NCBI RefSeq assembly: GCF_000003195.3 | Contig: NC_012877.2 | Span: 8,906,855-8,970,854 of the forward strand | DNA: 64,000 bases | Source of the DNA: Sorghum bicolor | Lineage: Eukaryota > Streptophyta > Magnoliopsida > Poales > Poaceae | Reading direction: 5' to 3' | Notes under the pieces: model-generated | Database searches by the model: none | Seen by the model: the letters and a program-made list of their open reading frames with translations, nothing else | What the model was told of the DNA's origin: nothing | Position numbers and translations under genes: made by a program | In this document: positions 44,527-58,063 of the stretch, one piece after another | Numbering within the stretch: the stretch's first letter is position 1 | Layout of the letters: the number at the start of each line of letters is the position of its first letter

Positions 44527-46807
44527 ATGGGTGACACCGTATCAAGAGGTGCAGATGTCAAGGCCCACACCTAATCAAATGATACACTTAAAAGATGAAC
44601 ACGGTGAGAAGTCTTGTCCAGAAGACTTAAAACATTGGATCATTGCGGGAAGGTAAAATCGGTATTTATCCATATTTATCTTTTCTACATTCTTTTTCCT
44701 TTTTATTCCATCACTTGCATTAGCATATTTACTTTTCCACATTAGCATTAGAAAAGAAAACAAAAATATTTGTTCACTGCACTGCATCATAAAATCTAAA
44801 GCCCCATGTGAGTAGACTTGTGGTTTAAAACCCGTAGGTATATTGACTGTGGTGGCATAAAATAAATATGTTTTCATCTTAAAATAAAAATATAAAAATA
44901 ATAAGTGCATGATCCTGCTAAATAAATAAAATTTATTCGGAGGAATCTGAATATGATAAAGGCTAAAAGATTTTATGCTAACACTTAACCAGTTCCACAA
45001 AGCTTTGTTGTATATTTGAGCTCCGCAGAATTCAAGGATCAAAGAAGACTAGTCGACGGAGGACATAATAATCGCTGTCAGGGTGCTGCCGACATTCAAA
45101 TACACCTCCGTCACCTGCTAGCTACATCAGAAGAAATTACGTCAAAATCCAGCTAAGTGTTTCTACTCGCGTTTATGCTTTACTCAAATAATAAAAAGAT
45201 GCATAATCATGAAAACCCAAATAAAAATTTTGTGCTTATATATATCTTTGCTTAGTTTGCTAAATAAATAAATAAAGTGTCTAGGCCAAACTGAACTTAA
45301 ATGACAAACTCTTACATGGATATGATAAATAGTTGCTCTGCCATGTACCTAGTTTTCAAGTTTGAGCTCTCTCTCAAGTTTAGGCATAACTGTTATAATC
45401 CAAACTTGCTCTAAACCTGAACTTGTGGGAAGAGTACTTGATCTAAAGTCTAAGTCGTTAACGGATATGATATGGAAAGGTTGAGCTGCTGTTTATCTGT
45501 TCCTAGAGTTGCTAGAATTCTGGAGAATATTATCTTTGAAACTCTTTAGAATATTACATGATGAGTTCCTATATGATAAGAGTTTAAATTCCTACCACAG
45601 CCATACATACATGCCCATTAGACTAAGAACCATACATTTACTTTTTACTGATTATGAGCATTGAGTGTGGTCAAGCTGTGTAAACCCATAGGAGCTTGTC
45701 ATACGGTTAAAATCAAGATCCACTTGCACGTTCACTCACACATGCTACTTCTACTCCGGAAGTACGCATCCACATACATCCACTCACTTCCATCTCCAAA
45801 TTCACCTAAAAGTATTCTACTCCTAATCCGGGAGAGAATAGCCAAAAACATTCTCCTATTTCTGTTTTTCCCTGTGAAATAAATGCTCAAGTTATCTTGG
45901 TTACTACCACTTGCTATATTATTTCAGGAGATGAGTGCTTAAAAAAAGAAAAAAAAAGAAAAAAAGAGAAAGGATACGAGGAAATAAAAAGGGGCAAGTG
46001 CCCAGAACCTCAAAGAAAAGAAAAAGTGAGACGAGAGGTAAAAATGGATAAGTGTCCGACGATAGAAATAGGGGTACAAGATACCCACCTCAGAAAAGAA
46101 GAAAAAAAATATAGAGCATCTCATTCTCCTCAAAAAAGCTTTAAAGTGCAAGAATGGTATGTATCCCCTAACAAGAGCAAAAGTAGAATTAGACTTTCAC
46201 CATTGTTATCACCATCATCACCATACACCATTCACTCGCCACACATGCACATCTTGATTTGACTTATTGACTTGTTCTTCTGGATCCATGGTTTGACTAT
46301 GCAATAAATGTCTTGTAAGTATGTATGCTTTGTCTCCCACCTATGCGCTTCAGATATCAAAACCTTATTAGAGTAGGGTGAGAGAGAAGGCAATATCACT
46401 ATGCCTCATACCAAAAATACCACATACTTTGAGAGAAGGCATATACCATTACTGCCTTGGTAAGGATCCAGAAATACCACAAAAGAGAGATTTGAGAGAG
46501 TCATACAAGGAATCTCTGAGTTTTATTTGAAAAATCTGCAAAAACTCTAGAGCTGTAGTTAATCAAAGAACAAGAGACATGGCGCTTGACTAGACTATTC
46601 TATATTTTAACTGTTCAAGGCACAAGTGACGGTTGCAAGCCCCATGGTGAAAGGTAAAATGAGTAAGTTTTAAGTCTTAACAGTTTACTCTAACTTAGAG
46701 ATGAGATCTTGCTTGAACGCATGTGTACTTTTAAGGCATGAAACCACTGCAGAAACTCTTGAGTCCATCCTTGCTCAGGGACAAGCAAGAGGTAAGCTTG
46801 GGGGAGT
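44527..46807 (+). mobile_element. Athila-like non-coding 3' region resuming after the Tat element
   Basis: Homologous to 14832-17002 and other copies, ending with AAGCTTGGGGGAGT (about 46794-46807) next to the LTR at 46808. It is the continuation of the unit with the unknown ORF, or at least the far side of the Tat insertion. Only the first 100 bp or so resemble coding-tail sequence. The GGGGGAGAGCACCCCC element present in sister copies is deleted here (around 45155). No gene seen. Confidence 0.78.
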
Positions 46808-47839
46808 TGTTGACGGTCCTTAAGTATCAAATATAATCAACAAATAAATAGAAAAAAGGACCCAAATGCAACCGACACCCAGACTTAGGGTTTTATCTGA
46901 TAGAATTCCACGAGTTTTGGTGTTTGTCTCTTTCTGCAGGGGGTTATCAGGAAATATGGAGGAAAGGCCCACACGTGTGATTTACATAGAGATAATTAGG
47001 AGCCGCGCAATTTTCCCTAACCTAGAAGAGTCTAGAAGCCACGGGAACGAGCGGGAGGCCAAGCGGGCCTAGGGACAGGGCGCCCGCCCTCCCCCCTTGG
47101 GCGCCCGCCCTGCTGCCTGGGCCAATCAGGCTCCGTCTCGTGGATAATGCTCCACCGACCTAGAGGATTAAGGAAAACCGTGCGATTTAAGGTCGGTTTG
47201 ATCCGATGGCCCATATTCATTTGGAGGGACTATATAAGCAGGCCCCTAGCCCCTGGAGGAGGCACCACTGAAACCCTAATTAATTCATTCATCTCGGGAG
47301 AAGAAGTCTCTTATCAAGCCCTAGAGCCACCACATCAACTAGATCTCTAGTTTAGCATAGCTACATAGGATTAGAACTAGGAGTCAATCTTCGATTGGTT
47401 TTCGGATCTGTCAACAGGATTCTTGGTAACTCCTCTACTGTTCTTCATTTGTTCATCATTGTTCTTCAATATTATGAATATGACTTTGTTCTACTTCAAT
47501 ATATTGATTATGACTTTGCTCTACTTGTTTATACTTGCAATTATATCGTTCTTAGTTTATCATAGTTATATGCTTGGCTTAGTTAGATTGGAATTATATA
47601 CATGTTTAGGATCGTATAGCGTTTATCCATGTGTACAGTGGGTAAATGATAAGTATTGTGTAGGCGTGGTGCCTATACCGTATTTATCTGCGATTGTACC
47701 CTATATGCCGGATCGCGGGGTAGTTCGTGGTGGTGACAGCTCTATTGATTCTTATATAGTCCCCCTCCCGTGTATAGGGCAGGCAGAGCAACATTATTAC
47801 AGGGGAGTGATTGCTATGTTTCTCATCTTCCTTGATAAT
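46808..47839 (+). repeat. LTR type A, left piece (split by Tekay-like insertion)
   Basis: It starts TGTTGACGGTCC after a polypurine tract, with paired GGGCGCCCGCC blocks (47078-47109), CCAAT at 47122-47126 and TATATAAG at 47231-47238. It is interrupted after ATAAT (47835-47839) and resumes at 54760. The two pieces total 1645 bp. Confidence 0.88.
47835..47839. repeat. Target site duplication ATAAT (left)
   Basis: ATAAT precedes TGTAATACCC at 47840 and recurs at 54755-54759 after GTGTTACA, proving the element between is one insertion. Confidence 0.9.
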
Positions 47840-50361
47840 TGTAATACCCGATTTTAAGGACAAAACCAGATATGCACCATATGTGAGTCTTAGAAGCCAA
47901 ATCTCACATATAGCTACAAATAAAGGGTCATATCAAAAGACAATGCATAAATTTATAACGTACTTAGTATAAAAGAGATAACCTTTAATAGCAAACAACG
48001 GATAGACAACTCCAAACTCCGGGTATTAACTTCTCTCTACAGGATCCAACTGACTGGTTGATCACAAGCCTAAACTTCTCCTGAGGTTTGGGGGAAATAG
48101 CAAGAGTGAGTCCATGTCGAACTCCACAAGTATAGCAACTAGATTGTATAGCTCCCACAATCTCATGATCAATGTGACATAAATAATGTAGAGCATTAAA
48201 TAATAAATAATGAACATATATAACACACAAGAATCATCATCGTCGATGCAAGAATCCCCAAGGTCGCTCTTGACCGTGAGCACGACTAGTATACCAATTT
48301 TTTAACACTCTGCAGAGGTTGCACAACTTTACCCATAAGTCATGATTTACTCTTTCGCCCAAGGTGATCAGCCTCTTAACCCACTTCCAAGGAAGGTCGG
48401 CAGGGATCACTATGAAGCCTTTCAAAAGTTCGTCTAACTTGTTAGGGCCGCAAGGTTTCCTTCACGAGCAGATATAGATATTCCCCTTCCGAATGGCACA
48501 ATGACGCGCACCCTATACACATTGGGACAGAGGCTCGCACTATAGCCGTGTCAGTTCAGCCCCTCTAGCGCCCTTTCGGGTAACCTCTAACAAGCTAGAA
48601 AAGGTCTTCATACTGAGCTAAAGCCAGAGCCATTATAGCCGTCATGGTTGCACTGTTGTCCCGGTTATCACTTATAGATAAATCATCAAGTGGCTAAAAA
48701 GTCATTTTTATCATTTTTTACTTAACATTAATCTAGTCACACGATCATGGTCACAGAAATAAAATCCAAATGCTATACTTGCCTTAATCTAATTACTCTT
48801 GCTGATCTTGCTGGTCTTACTAGTTGTCCAAGGCTCTGATCTTGATCACTGAAGCACTCTGGTTCACCAAGGATTGCTCATCGTCTAATCTCGATCATCG
48901 ATCACACAAACAATCGAAGAAAACATACACGAAGCAAACAAGACTACAATTAGAACAATACATCAAACATTTGAAAACAGTATGAAAAGTTTATAAAATG
49001 ATTCTACGCATCGCTACGATTTTATAGACATAAAGATCACGAAAATCGGAGCTAAAACGGAGAAGTTATGAATTTTCTAAGATTTTATATAGAAAAATAA
49101 TTAATTAATTAGGGTCAAGAAAATAAAAAGTGTCAAATTGAGAATACAATGTTACTAACATGTAGAGCTCATTAAAACGAACCTAACGCAATTTGAATGG
49201 GTCAAATCGGAGTTAAAATGAATATTTTATGGCCAAAAAAAAGTCAGTGGCAATTCTATAAATAGTGAAAACGTATATTTAATCTAAAACCGAGCTATTT
49301 GTATTTTCCAAACTGAAAGATAAAGTGACTGGGGTTTACGTTGGTGGACAGGGAGTAGGTTCACCGGCAGTGACGCTTTCTTGGAGCTACAGCAACGCCG
49401 GAGCAGCCGACCGTTCGTAGATGTCGTGTATAGGCGAGACGATGGCGATCACGTTGTAGAGAAGAAAATATAAATTTTATTTTACTACCTTAGAAATTAT
49501 CAAATTAGAGGCTTCCCATATGATAGTCTTTGATGTGCTTTGCCTAAGAGGTTGCTACATATATATATAGGGAGAAAAACTCCCCACCTCTACGTCAACT
49601 AGCGATATGGTACTAATTAATTTGCAACCTTCATCTTTACTAATAGGCCTAATTAATTATTAAAGTCCATTAGTAAATAAAGACATTGACCATTGAGATC
49701 ATGGGCTTGAGCGTGAGATAACATGAAAGATTTTATTATTTTCGAAATTAATTAATTTGGCGAATAAAATAATCCTAGAAAAGTTCACAATTATGATTTA
49801 AGTCATGAAAAATACTCTGAAAGCTTCGAAAATTCAGGAAAAATTCTCAGAGATGTTATAGAACATGGGGAATCCGAATAAAGATTTCAGAGCTCATGAG
49901 AAGATTGTTTGGAGCATCTAAAAATTAGATCATGCTCACAGAAAAGTGAGAACAGAAGCTGAAAAAAATTCCCGAAAAATTTGTAGAGAGTGCTTGATGG
50001 ACGAGAAACTAAAAGAAGTGCTTTGAGTGACAAAGAAAATATTTTAGGAAGGTCCTAATAAAAATTTGAGCTTAGAAACAAGAAATTTGGTTGTAGATAA
50101 AAGATAAATACGTGCCGAATAAGGAAGAACGATCTACTAAACGTATTTTAAATATTTTTCTTACTATCGACACATAAAGGAGCAACAAGCATCACATCAA
50201 AACATATGCACCAGCATGTATGCATAATAATATTGCTAAGTCTTATGATAAATTTTAATTTAATGAAAAATATTATTTTTCCTATATTTTCATGAGCACA
50301 AAAATACAAAATTAAATAATTTTATCTATATTTCAAAAGGAGTAAATTTTAGGGTGTTACA
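47840..50361 (-). repeat. 3' LTR of Tekay-like element (2522 bp)
   Basis: On the + strand it runs TGTAATACCCG...GGGTGTTACA. It is similar to 52255-54754 along its whole length, and its outer 900 bp match the LTR fragment at 18651-19537. No gene is supported inside it. Confidence 0.9.
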
Positions 50362-52254
50362 ATTCTACCCCCTTAAGATGAATCTCGTCCTCGAGATTCG
50401 GAAGACGGTTATCAAAGAGACATAGATTTTGAATCTTGTTCACTTTCTTGAGTAGTTATATCTTCATAGCAATGATTCCACTCTCTTACTCCAAATAGCC
50501 TCTCAAGTATTCCTAAAATATTGACGAGACACCTAGTGTAGTAGGTACGATCCTTCTTTAAACTTATTTCTCCTTTCCTTTTTAGACGCTACACATCATA
50601 TAGTCTTTTAAATTCCCTGTACCGAGTCTCTTGATCCAAGGTTAGTTTCATCACTAAGTTCCAATTATCGGTACCAATATCACATTTAAGTTGCTTCACT
50701 CTCACACTATACATACAACTCTGTAGACTTTGGTGTCATCTAATCCTCATACACAACTCTTAATCCATGAGTATCAATAATGACATAAACCTCCATTGGC
50801 ATTAGCACACTCCAAATAGAATGATATCTTGAGACAAACCAACATACCAAGCACTTGATGTCCTTGTAGATGTTCCAGTTATTAACCACTTCTTCTCCTT
50901 GTAGTTCTTTAATTGGGCTACCCCCCTCAAGAAAAGTCAACTAGGGGACCAAGAAAGGTAGCTTGCATACTTTCCAGACAAGTTAACATTGAGAACTTCT
51001 GACATCCCAAAGAATTTATGTGCAGTGGAGCAAACAGGTATCCTGAAATTTCCTCGCGATATGAAAAATACCAGCCTAGTAAAACAGGTATAACTCTTAT
51101 TCTGTTAATCCAATAGAGTTGCAGATTATATCGTTAGAAAACTTATGAAATTCCCTACAACTTTCATGTAGAAGTCCTCCTTAGGTTCTGTCTTTAAGCA
51201 TAGATAAAATAACCAAACATAATATCCTTCCTGATAATGTCTCAGCAAAGGTGCAGTAAATTCCAGAAATTATATCTCGAGCTACTTAACTCAGCTGGAG
51301 ATGATCCTTACATTTTTGAAAAGCTTAGGAAATCCTCTACAACTTTTGTATACCATGTTTTCCCAGATTCTGTCTTTAACTTAGCCGAAAATAGGAAATA
51401 CCAAAACTGTCCAGACTTTGATACAGAACAGAAACATCCAATTGTAAATATCATATCTCAGGTTCTACTTAGCTAAATAAGATCCAGGTTATACCGTTGG
51501 AAAGCTTAGCAAGTCATCTATAACTTTTCTATAGAACACTTTTCCAAATTCTATAGTTATATTTGTCTCAAACAGCAAGTTCCCAAAACTGGTCCAGATT
51601 CTGGACAGCACATCTGTATCATCTTGTGATTTTTGTATCTTCCATACCATAATAGCTATGAGGGTGATTCTTGCCGTCAGAGAAAGATCTTGAAGTCTAG
51701 TTGTTCCCAGAAAAATTTGATGAACTTTGCACGAACGGACCTTTAGATACACCAGCATTATTGCAAACTGCTCCATAAATCAGTAAGGGATAGAAACAAG
51801 AGATAGCCAAACCCAACTACTTATTTCATTAATCCTTATGCCTTAGGGCTATAAACTAATGAAATTGTGAAGTAATTCCACAAGATCATTGCAATCATTA
51901 CAAAGATCTAAATCAAACATAAGCATAATAACAAACCAACTAAGCACACTTCACTCAACTTGCGATATTATCGTTCTCTTCATTAAGGGCAAAGATCCTA
52001 AAACTTATGTTTCGAAGACGCAAGAAGGGGGTAAGAAAAGGTTCTAATAGCATACTGAATCAAGAAGTGAAGGTGAGAACATGTACTTTTGAAATAAGCA
52101 ACAAGGTGGAGACAAATAGCAAGGATAGGGATATAGTATGGATGAAAATACCAAGGTTTATAGAGTAAAGATTTTATAACAATTCCAAAACCTTAAGACG
52201 ACAAATTTCTAACTAGGCTTGCGTCCTACAGTCAGCATTGCTCTGATACCACTT
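50362..52254 (-). other. Internal region of Tekay-like element: no coding domain, degenerate tandem repeat
   Basis: From the left: polypurine tract and TCTCGAGGACGAGATTC motif (50362-50405), AT-rich sequence, then about four degenerate units of roughly 150 bp (51085-51740) sharing a TTGGAAAGCTTA-type block and a CTACA-N7-TGTAG-type hairpin, then sequence leading to the primer site. Short open frames (under 100 codons) lack recognisable domains. Confidence 0.65.
52240..52251 (-). other. Primer binding site, tRNA-iMet
   Basis: The minus strand reads TGGTATCAGAGC three bases inside the LTR, complementary to the initiator tRNA-Met 3' end and standard for Tekay/Del elements. Confidence 0.88.
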
Positions 52255-54754
52255 TGTAATACCCGATTTTGAGGACAAAACCAGATATGCACCATATGTG
52301 AGTCTTAGAAGCCAAATCTCACATATAGCTACAAATAAAGGGTAATATCAAAAGACAATGCATAAATTTATAACGTACTTAGTATAAAAGAGATAACCTT
52401 TAATAGCAAACAGCGCATAGACAACTCCAAACTCTGGGTATTAACTTCTCTCTACAGGATCCAACTGACTGGTTGATCACAAGCCTAAACTTCTCCTGAG
52501 GTTTGGAGGAAATAGCAAGAGTGAGTCCATGTCGAACTCCACAAGTATAGCAATTAGATTGTATAGCTCCCACAATCTCATGATCAATGTGACATAAATA
52601 ATGTAGAGCATTAAATAATAAATAATGAACATATATAACACACAAGAATCATCATCGTCGATGCAAGAATCCCCAAGGCCGCTCTTGACCGTGAGCATGG
52701 CTAGTATACCAGTTTTTAACACTCTGTAGAGGTTGCACATCTTTACCCATGAGTCATGATTTACCCTTTCGTCCGAGGTGATCAGCCTCTTAACCCACTT
52801 CCAAGGAAGGTCGGCAGGGATCACTATGAAGCCTTTCAAAAGTTCGTCTAACATGTTAGGGCCGCAAGGTTTCCTTCGCGAGCAGATATAGATACCCCCC
52901 TTCCGAATGGCACAATGATGCGCAGCCTATACACATAGGGACAGAGGCTCGCACTATACCCGTGTCGGTTCAGCCCCTCTAGCGCCCTTTCGGGTAACCT
53001 CTAACAAGCTAGAAAAGGTCTTCATACTGAGCTAAAGCTAGAGCCATTATAGCCCTCATGGTTGCACTGTTGTCCCGGTTATCACTTATAGATAAATCAT
53101 CAAGTGGCTAAAAAGTCATTTTTATCATTTATTACTTAACATTAATCTAGTCACACGATCATGGTCTCAGAAATAAAATTCAAATGCTATACTTGCCTTA
53201 ATCTAATTACTCTTGCTGATCTTGCTGGTCTTACTAGTTGTCCAAGGCTCTGATCTTGATCACTGAAGCACTCTGGTTCACTAAGGATTGCACATCGTCT
53301 AATCTCGATCATCGATCACACAAACAATCGAAGAAAACATACACGAAGCAAACAAGACTACAATTAGAACAGTACATCAAACATGCGAAAACAGTATGAA
53401 AAGTTTATAAAATGATTCTACGCATCGCTACGATTTTATAGACGTAAAGATCACAAAAATCGGAGCTAAAACGGAGAAGTTATGAATTTTCTAAGATTTT
53501 ATATAGAAAAGTAATTAATTAATTAGGGTCACGAAAATAAATAGTTTCAAACTGAGAATACAATGTTACTAACATGTAGAGCTCATGAAAATGAACCTAA
53601 CGCAATTTGAATGGGTCAAATCAGAGTTAAAATGAATATTTTATGGCCAAAAGAAAGTCAGTGGCAATTCTGTAAATAGTGAAAACGTATTTTTAATCTA
53701 AAACCGAGCTGTTTGTATTTTCCAAACTGAAAGATAAAGTAATTGGAGCTTACGTTGGTGGACAGGGAGTAGGTTCACCGGCAGTGACGCTTTCTTGGAG
53801 CTACAGCAACGCCGGAGCAGCCGACCGTTCGTAGATGTCGTGTATAGGCGAGACGATGGCGATCACGTTGTAGAGAAGAAAATATAAAATTTTTTTACTA
53901 CCTTAGGAATTCTCAAATTAGAGGCTTCCCATATGATAGTCTTTGATGTGCTTTGTCTAAGGGTTGCTATATATATAGAGAGAAAAACTCCCCACCTCTA
54001 CGTCAACTAGCGATATGGTACTAATTGATTTGCAACCTTCATCTTTACTAATAGGCCTAATTAATTATTAAAGCCTATTAGTAAATAAAGACATTGACCA
54101 TTGAGATCATGGGCTTGAGCGTGAGATAAAATGAAAGATTTTATTATTTTCGAAATTAATTAATTTGGCAAATAAAATAATCCTAGAAAAGTCCAGAATT
54201 ATGATTTAAGTCATGAAAAATACTCTGAAAGCTTCGAAAATTCAGGAAAAATTCTCAGAGATATTATAGAACATGGGGAACCCGAATAAAGCTTTTATAG
54301 CTCATGAGAAGATTGTTTGGAGCATCTAAAAATTAGATCATGCTCACAGAAAAGTGAGAACAGAAGCTGAAAAAATTCCCGAAAAATTTGTAGAGAGTGC
54401 TTGAAAAGAAGTGCTTTATGTGATAAAGAAAATATTTTAGGAAGGTCCTAATAAAAATTTGAGTTTAGAAACAAGAAATTTGGTTGTAGATAAAAGATAA
54501 ATACGTGCCGAATAAGGAAGATCGATCTACTAAACGTATTTTAAATATTTTTCTTACTATCAACACATAAAGGAGCAACAAGCATCACATCAAAATATAT
54601 GCACCAGCATGTATGCATAATAATATTGCTAAGCCTTATGATAAATTTTAATTTAATGAAAAATATTATTTTTTCTATATTTTCATGAGCACAAAAATAT
54701 AAAATTAAATAATTTTATCTATATTTCAAAAGGAGTAAATTTTAGGGTGTTACA
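52255..54754 (-). repeat. 5' LTR of Tekay-like element (2500 bp)
   Basis: Pairs with 47840-50361 and is followed on the right by the ATAAT duplication. The primer site adjoins its left end. Confidence 0.9.
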
Positions 54755-54759
54755 ATAAT

Positions 54760-55372
54760 GTCACTAAGCATGGGCGTAGTCCTGTCTCGCAATGATTGCT
54801 AAGTATAATTGCACTAACTATGATATGCTAGACTTTATAGTTAAGAATAACTTAGGATATTCTTGTAGTTCATCCTAATTCCATGCTAATGACTTGCTAG
54901 AATATCTGTTGAGGTGCTTATCATTATTATATGTGGCTAGTTATGCTGATCAGATTAATTATCTTTGTTACCATTCGTACTTTATTTGTATTTTATGTGA
55001 CATTTATCCCTGTATGAAAGAGATAGATAAATGCTCTCTATTACACATGCAATGATACATACTCAATTCCATATTTCATTCCATAATCAACATTGATGAT
55101 TAGCAATCCCTTCGCAGTGGTAAAAATATATATAACGATACCTAGAATACTTCTGGGTTAAAATGCTACATCGGTATTAATCTGTGCGCTTGCAGATCTC
55201 ATTTATTTATTCAGAAGAGCAATTGCATATTTCAATACCGCGTCTCTCATGTCATGTTGGGGATGACAACATAGCTTAAGTGGCATGAGGGATAGGTTTG
55301 GCATTTTTGGTGCCGTTATCAGAATTTGAAAACTAAGTCTACTTTTGGTAATGACGTTAAGAATGCCCAACA
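54760..55372 (+). repeat. LTR type A, right piece
   Basis: Continues 47839 without loss once the insertion is removed and ends GCCCAACA at 55372. With 46808-47839 it forms one 1645 bp LTR. Confidence 0.88.
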
Positions 55373-55380
55373 AGCATTTT

Positions 55381-55398
55381 TGACACCGTTGCCGGGGA
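55381..55398 (+). other. Primer binding site, tRNA-Asp (two G-to-A changes)
   Basis: TGACACCGTTGCCGGGGA lies 8 bp after the LTR. Both differences from the perfect site at 12063 are G-to-A transitions. Confidence 0.82.
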
Positions 55399-55535
55399 AG
55401 GTTGATTACTAATAAGTAATGAATACGGAATTTTGAGTCATCATTCGCATCACTAATATGATTGAGATTATCAATTCTCTCGTACAACTTTACCCCTGTA
55501 TTTTTTCTATTTTGATTATTTTATGCACGGTAATT

Positions 55536-58063
55536 ATGGATAGAAGACATCTTCCAGGAAATTTTGTTGACGACCCCGAAGCATTATTTAGAAAAACTAA
55601 AGCCAAGCTCCGATCATCAACACTTCAGCACAAAGCTTCGTCCAAACCAGAAGACCGCCGAAGTTTCATCCAGAACTTGTCGATCGAGTTCGAAGTCATG
55701 GCGAACAAGTCAATCCGCGAGTTCTCAGCTCCCACTACAGACAACATCCGCATGGGACCTGCTGTGGAGATCGACCGCAACTTTGAGCTCAAGCCTCGGC
55801 TCATCAACATGGTGCAAGCCAACCAGTTCTGTGGAAAGGCGCACGAAGATGCTAGTGCTCATCTCCAACACTTCCTGGAGATTTGCAGCACATTCACCAT
55901 GTCATAAGTCCCCAGAGATGTTATACTACTTCGCCTCTTCCCATTCTCACTATTTGGGAGAGCGAAGCAGTGGTTCTACGCTACAAAGGAGAAGAATACT
56001 ACGTGGGCACTCTGCTCCACGAACTTTCTGGCTAAGTTCTTTCCCATGGGCAAGACCAATGCTCTCTATGGGAAAATTACAAGTGTTCAGCAACAATATG
56101 ATGAATCCGTTCGAGAAGCATGGGAGCGCTTCCAAGACTACATCCTAGAATGGAGAGCTGGCTGCTGATGCAGACGTTTTATCATGGGCTCGCCAATAGC
56201 GCCCGTGAAACCATGGATGCTGCAGCTGGAGGAGCATTCCTGTCACTCACCATACCACAAGCCACAGCTCAAGGCTGGAACGAAGAGAGGACCCAGACAC
56301 GCAAGAAGGGTGGAGGTATGCACCAGCTCAAAGGAGGTAGACATGTTGTCTGCCAAGCTAGACCTGCTCATGAAGAAGCTCGATGATAGAGCTGGAGATA
56401 AGAAAGAAGTCATGTACGTCTACGACTCTCACATGGCTTTTGAGGAGTGTGGAGATGCTGGACACTCAGGCAATCACTGCCCTGAGATGCTTGAGGACGT
56501 GAACTACATAAACAACAATAACAACTACTACTACAATCGTCCTCAGCAAAATCAAGGTTGGAATCAACAGAGGCCTAACTACTCAGGTAATTATCAAGGT
56601 AACAATTCTTACAATAATAATAATAATTTCCCACCTTTGAAAGAGTTAGTGTCTAATCAAGTAAAGCTAATGGATAACCTATCTAAGAAATTGGCATCAA
56701 ATGATAAAATGTTAGAAAATATAAATAATAGAATTGATAATTTCTCTACTGCCATCAAGAATCAAATTAGCTTTAATAAAATGATTGAATCTTAGTTAAA
56801 TCAAATAGCTGCTGTTGTTCCTGCTACTAACCCCGGTATACCATCACAACCGGAAGGATTAGAATCTGCAAATCTTGTAGACATGTTTGATGTAGGTAAC
56901 TACTAGAGTAACCCCGTTGTGGAAGTAATTACTGACCTTCTGTCGGTCAAGAGAGGCGATCCAGGACGCCCCGTCATCCCGATCTCCATCGGCATGGTGG
57001 AGTTCCCAGAAGCACTCTGTGACTTTGGCTCCAGCGTCAACATTATGCCCAGGGAACTCTATGAAAAATTCTTTACACATCATTTATTTAAAACAACCAT
57101 GTGTTTGCAGCTTGCAGATCGGACACTAAGTTTCCCAAAGGGAATATTGAAGAACCTCTGCGTCCGAGTTGGTACCTTGTACGCCCCAACAGATTTTGTG
57201 GTGATAGAGACCGGTACTAATGAGAGGACACCCATCATCTTAGGGAGGCCATTCCTGAACACCTTGGGAGCTGTCATCTACGCTAGTGCAGTCAAGATCA
57301 GTTTCTACATCAAGGGGAGGAAGGAGACGTTTTCCTTCAAGAACAAGACTGCAAAAATCCCAGAGCAATCCCGACATGAACCAAGGAAGAGGACCAACAG
57401 GAGGAACAAGAACAAGAAAGTGTGGATCGAGTCAGCTAAGATGGTCACTGCAGTTCACGGAGGTCAAGATCGTCGACTCAAGTCACCGTTCCTGACAAGA
57501 AGGACGACCCAGGTATGCCAAGCATCCAGTGCTCCATTAATGTATACAACTTCCAGAAGACGCTTTGCGACACCAGGTCGGGCGTCAAGATAATGGCCGC
57601 AGTCACCTATCAGCTCCTGTTCGGAACAATGCCCCTAAAACCGACATACATTCAGCTCCAGATGGCAGATCAGACATTCCGAAAGGTTGAAGGTATAGTA
57701 ACTGATGTCCTTATCAAAATAGACGATCATTTTGTCCATACAGATTATCAGGTAATTGACATGGGAGAAGACGAGTACGATCCACCCATCATCCTTAGGA
57801 GACCGTTCCTCAGCACCGTTAAAGCAATCACCTACATTGGAACCGGAGAAGTCCACATGCACTTCCCCTCTGAGAAGGTATGCCGCTATTTTACTGACCC
57901 TAACTATATAGTTGAAGACTCTAAGCAGGTCAGGACAAGAAGAAGACGACGCAACCGCAACCAGAGGAGGCAAATCATCAAGGACGGATGGGGAGACTAC
58001 GAAGGAGAAGTGGTAAGGTTTGAAGACATACAGCTTGAACAGAACTGTCCTGAGGAGACCGTA
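55536..58063 (+). pseudogene. gag / double-protease gene (broken)
   Basis: Starts at ATG 55536 (MDRRHLPGNF). The Athila-type capsid continues to a TAA at 55905-55907. Further breaks are a small deletion near 56150, a stop at 56793-56795 (Gln in sister copies) and one near 56912 (Trp in sister copies). The zinc knuckle near 56430-56480 has its first Cys changed to Phe. The first protease-like domain (about 56920-57450) keeps CDFGSS and ILGRPFL. The second (57515-58063) has DTR in place of the catalytic DTG, so it would be inactive. The frame is cut at 58063 by TGTCACACCC. Like its relatives it shows no RT or integrase. Confidence 0.83.

Larger units (their letters stand above)
47840..54754 (-). 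mobile_element. Tekay/Del-like non-autonomous LTR retrotransposon (6.9 kb)
   Basis: Two very similar LTRs (2522 and 2500 bp) flank an internal region of only 1893 bp. Orientation is set by the primer site (52251-52240) and by the polypurine tract with the conserved TCTCGAGGACGAGATTC motif (about 50366-50405) next to the left LTR. No gag, pol or other domain is visible, so it depends on an autonomous partner. It is inserted in an Athila-like LTR with the ATAAT duplication. Confidence 0.9.

Noticed and set aside
32356..44531. Target duplication ATAAG/ATGGG for the Tat element
   Set aside because: Only three of five bases match and one LTR end is uncertain, so I do not claim it.
48062..48283. 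Small frames repeated in the Tekay-like LTRs (also 52400-52854 and 19056-19458)
   Set aside because: They recur only because the LTRs are repeated, and they are shifted or cut between copies.
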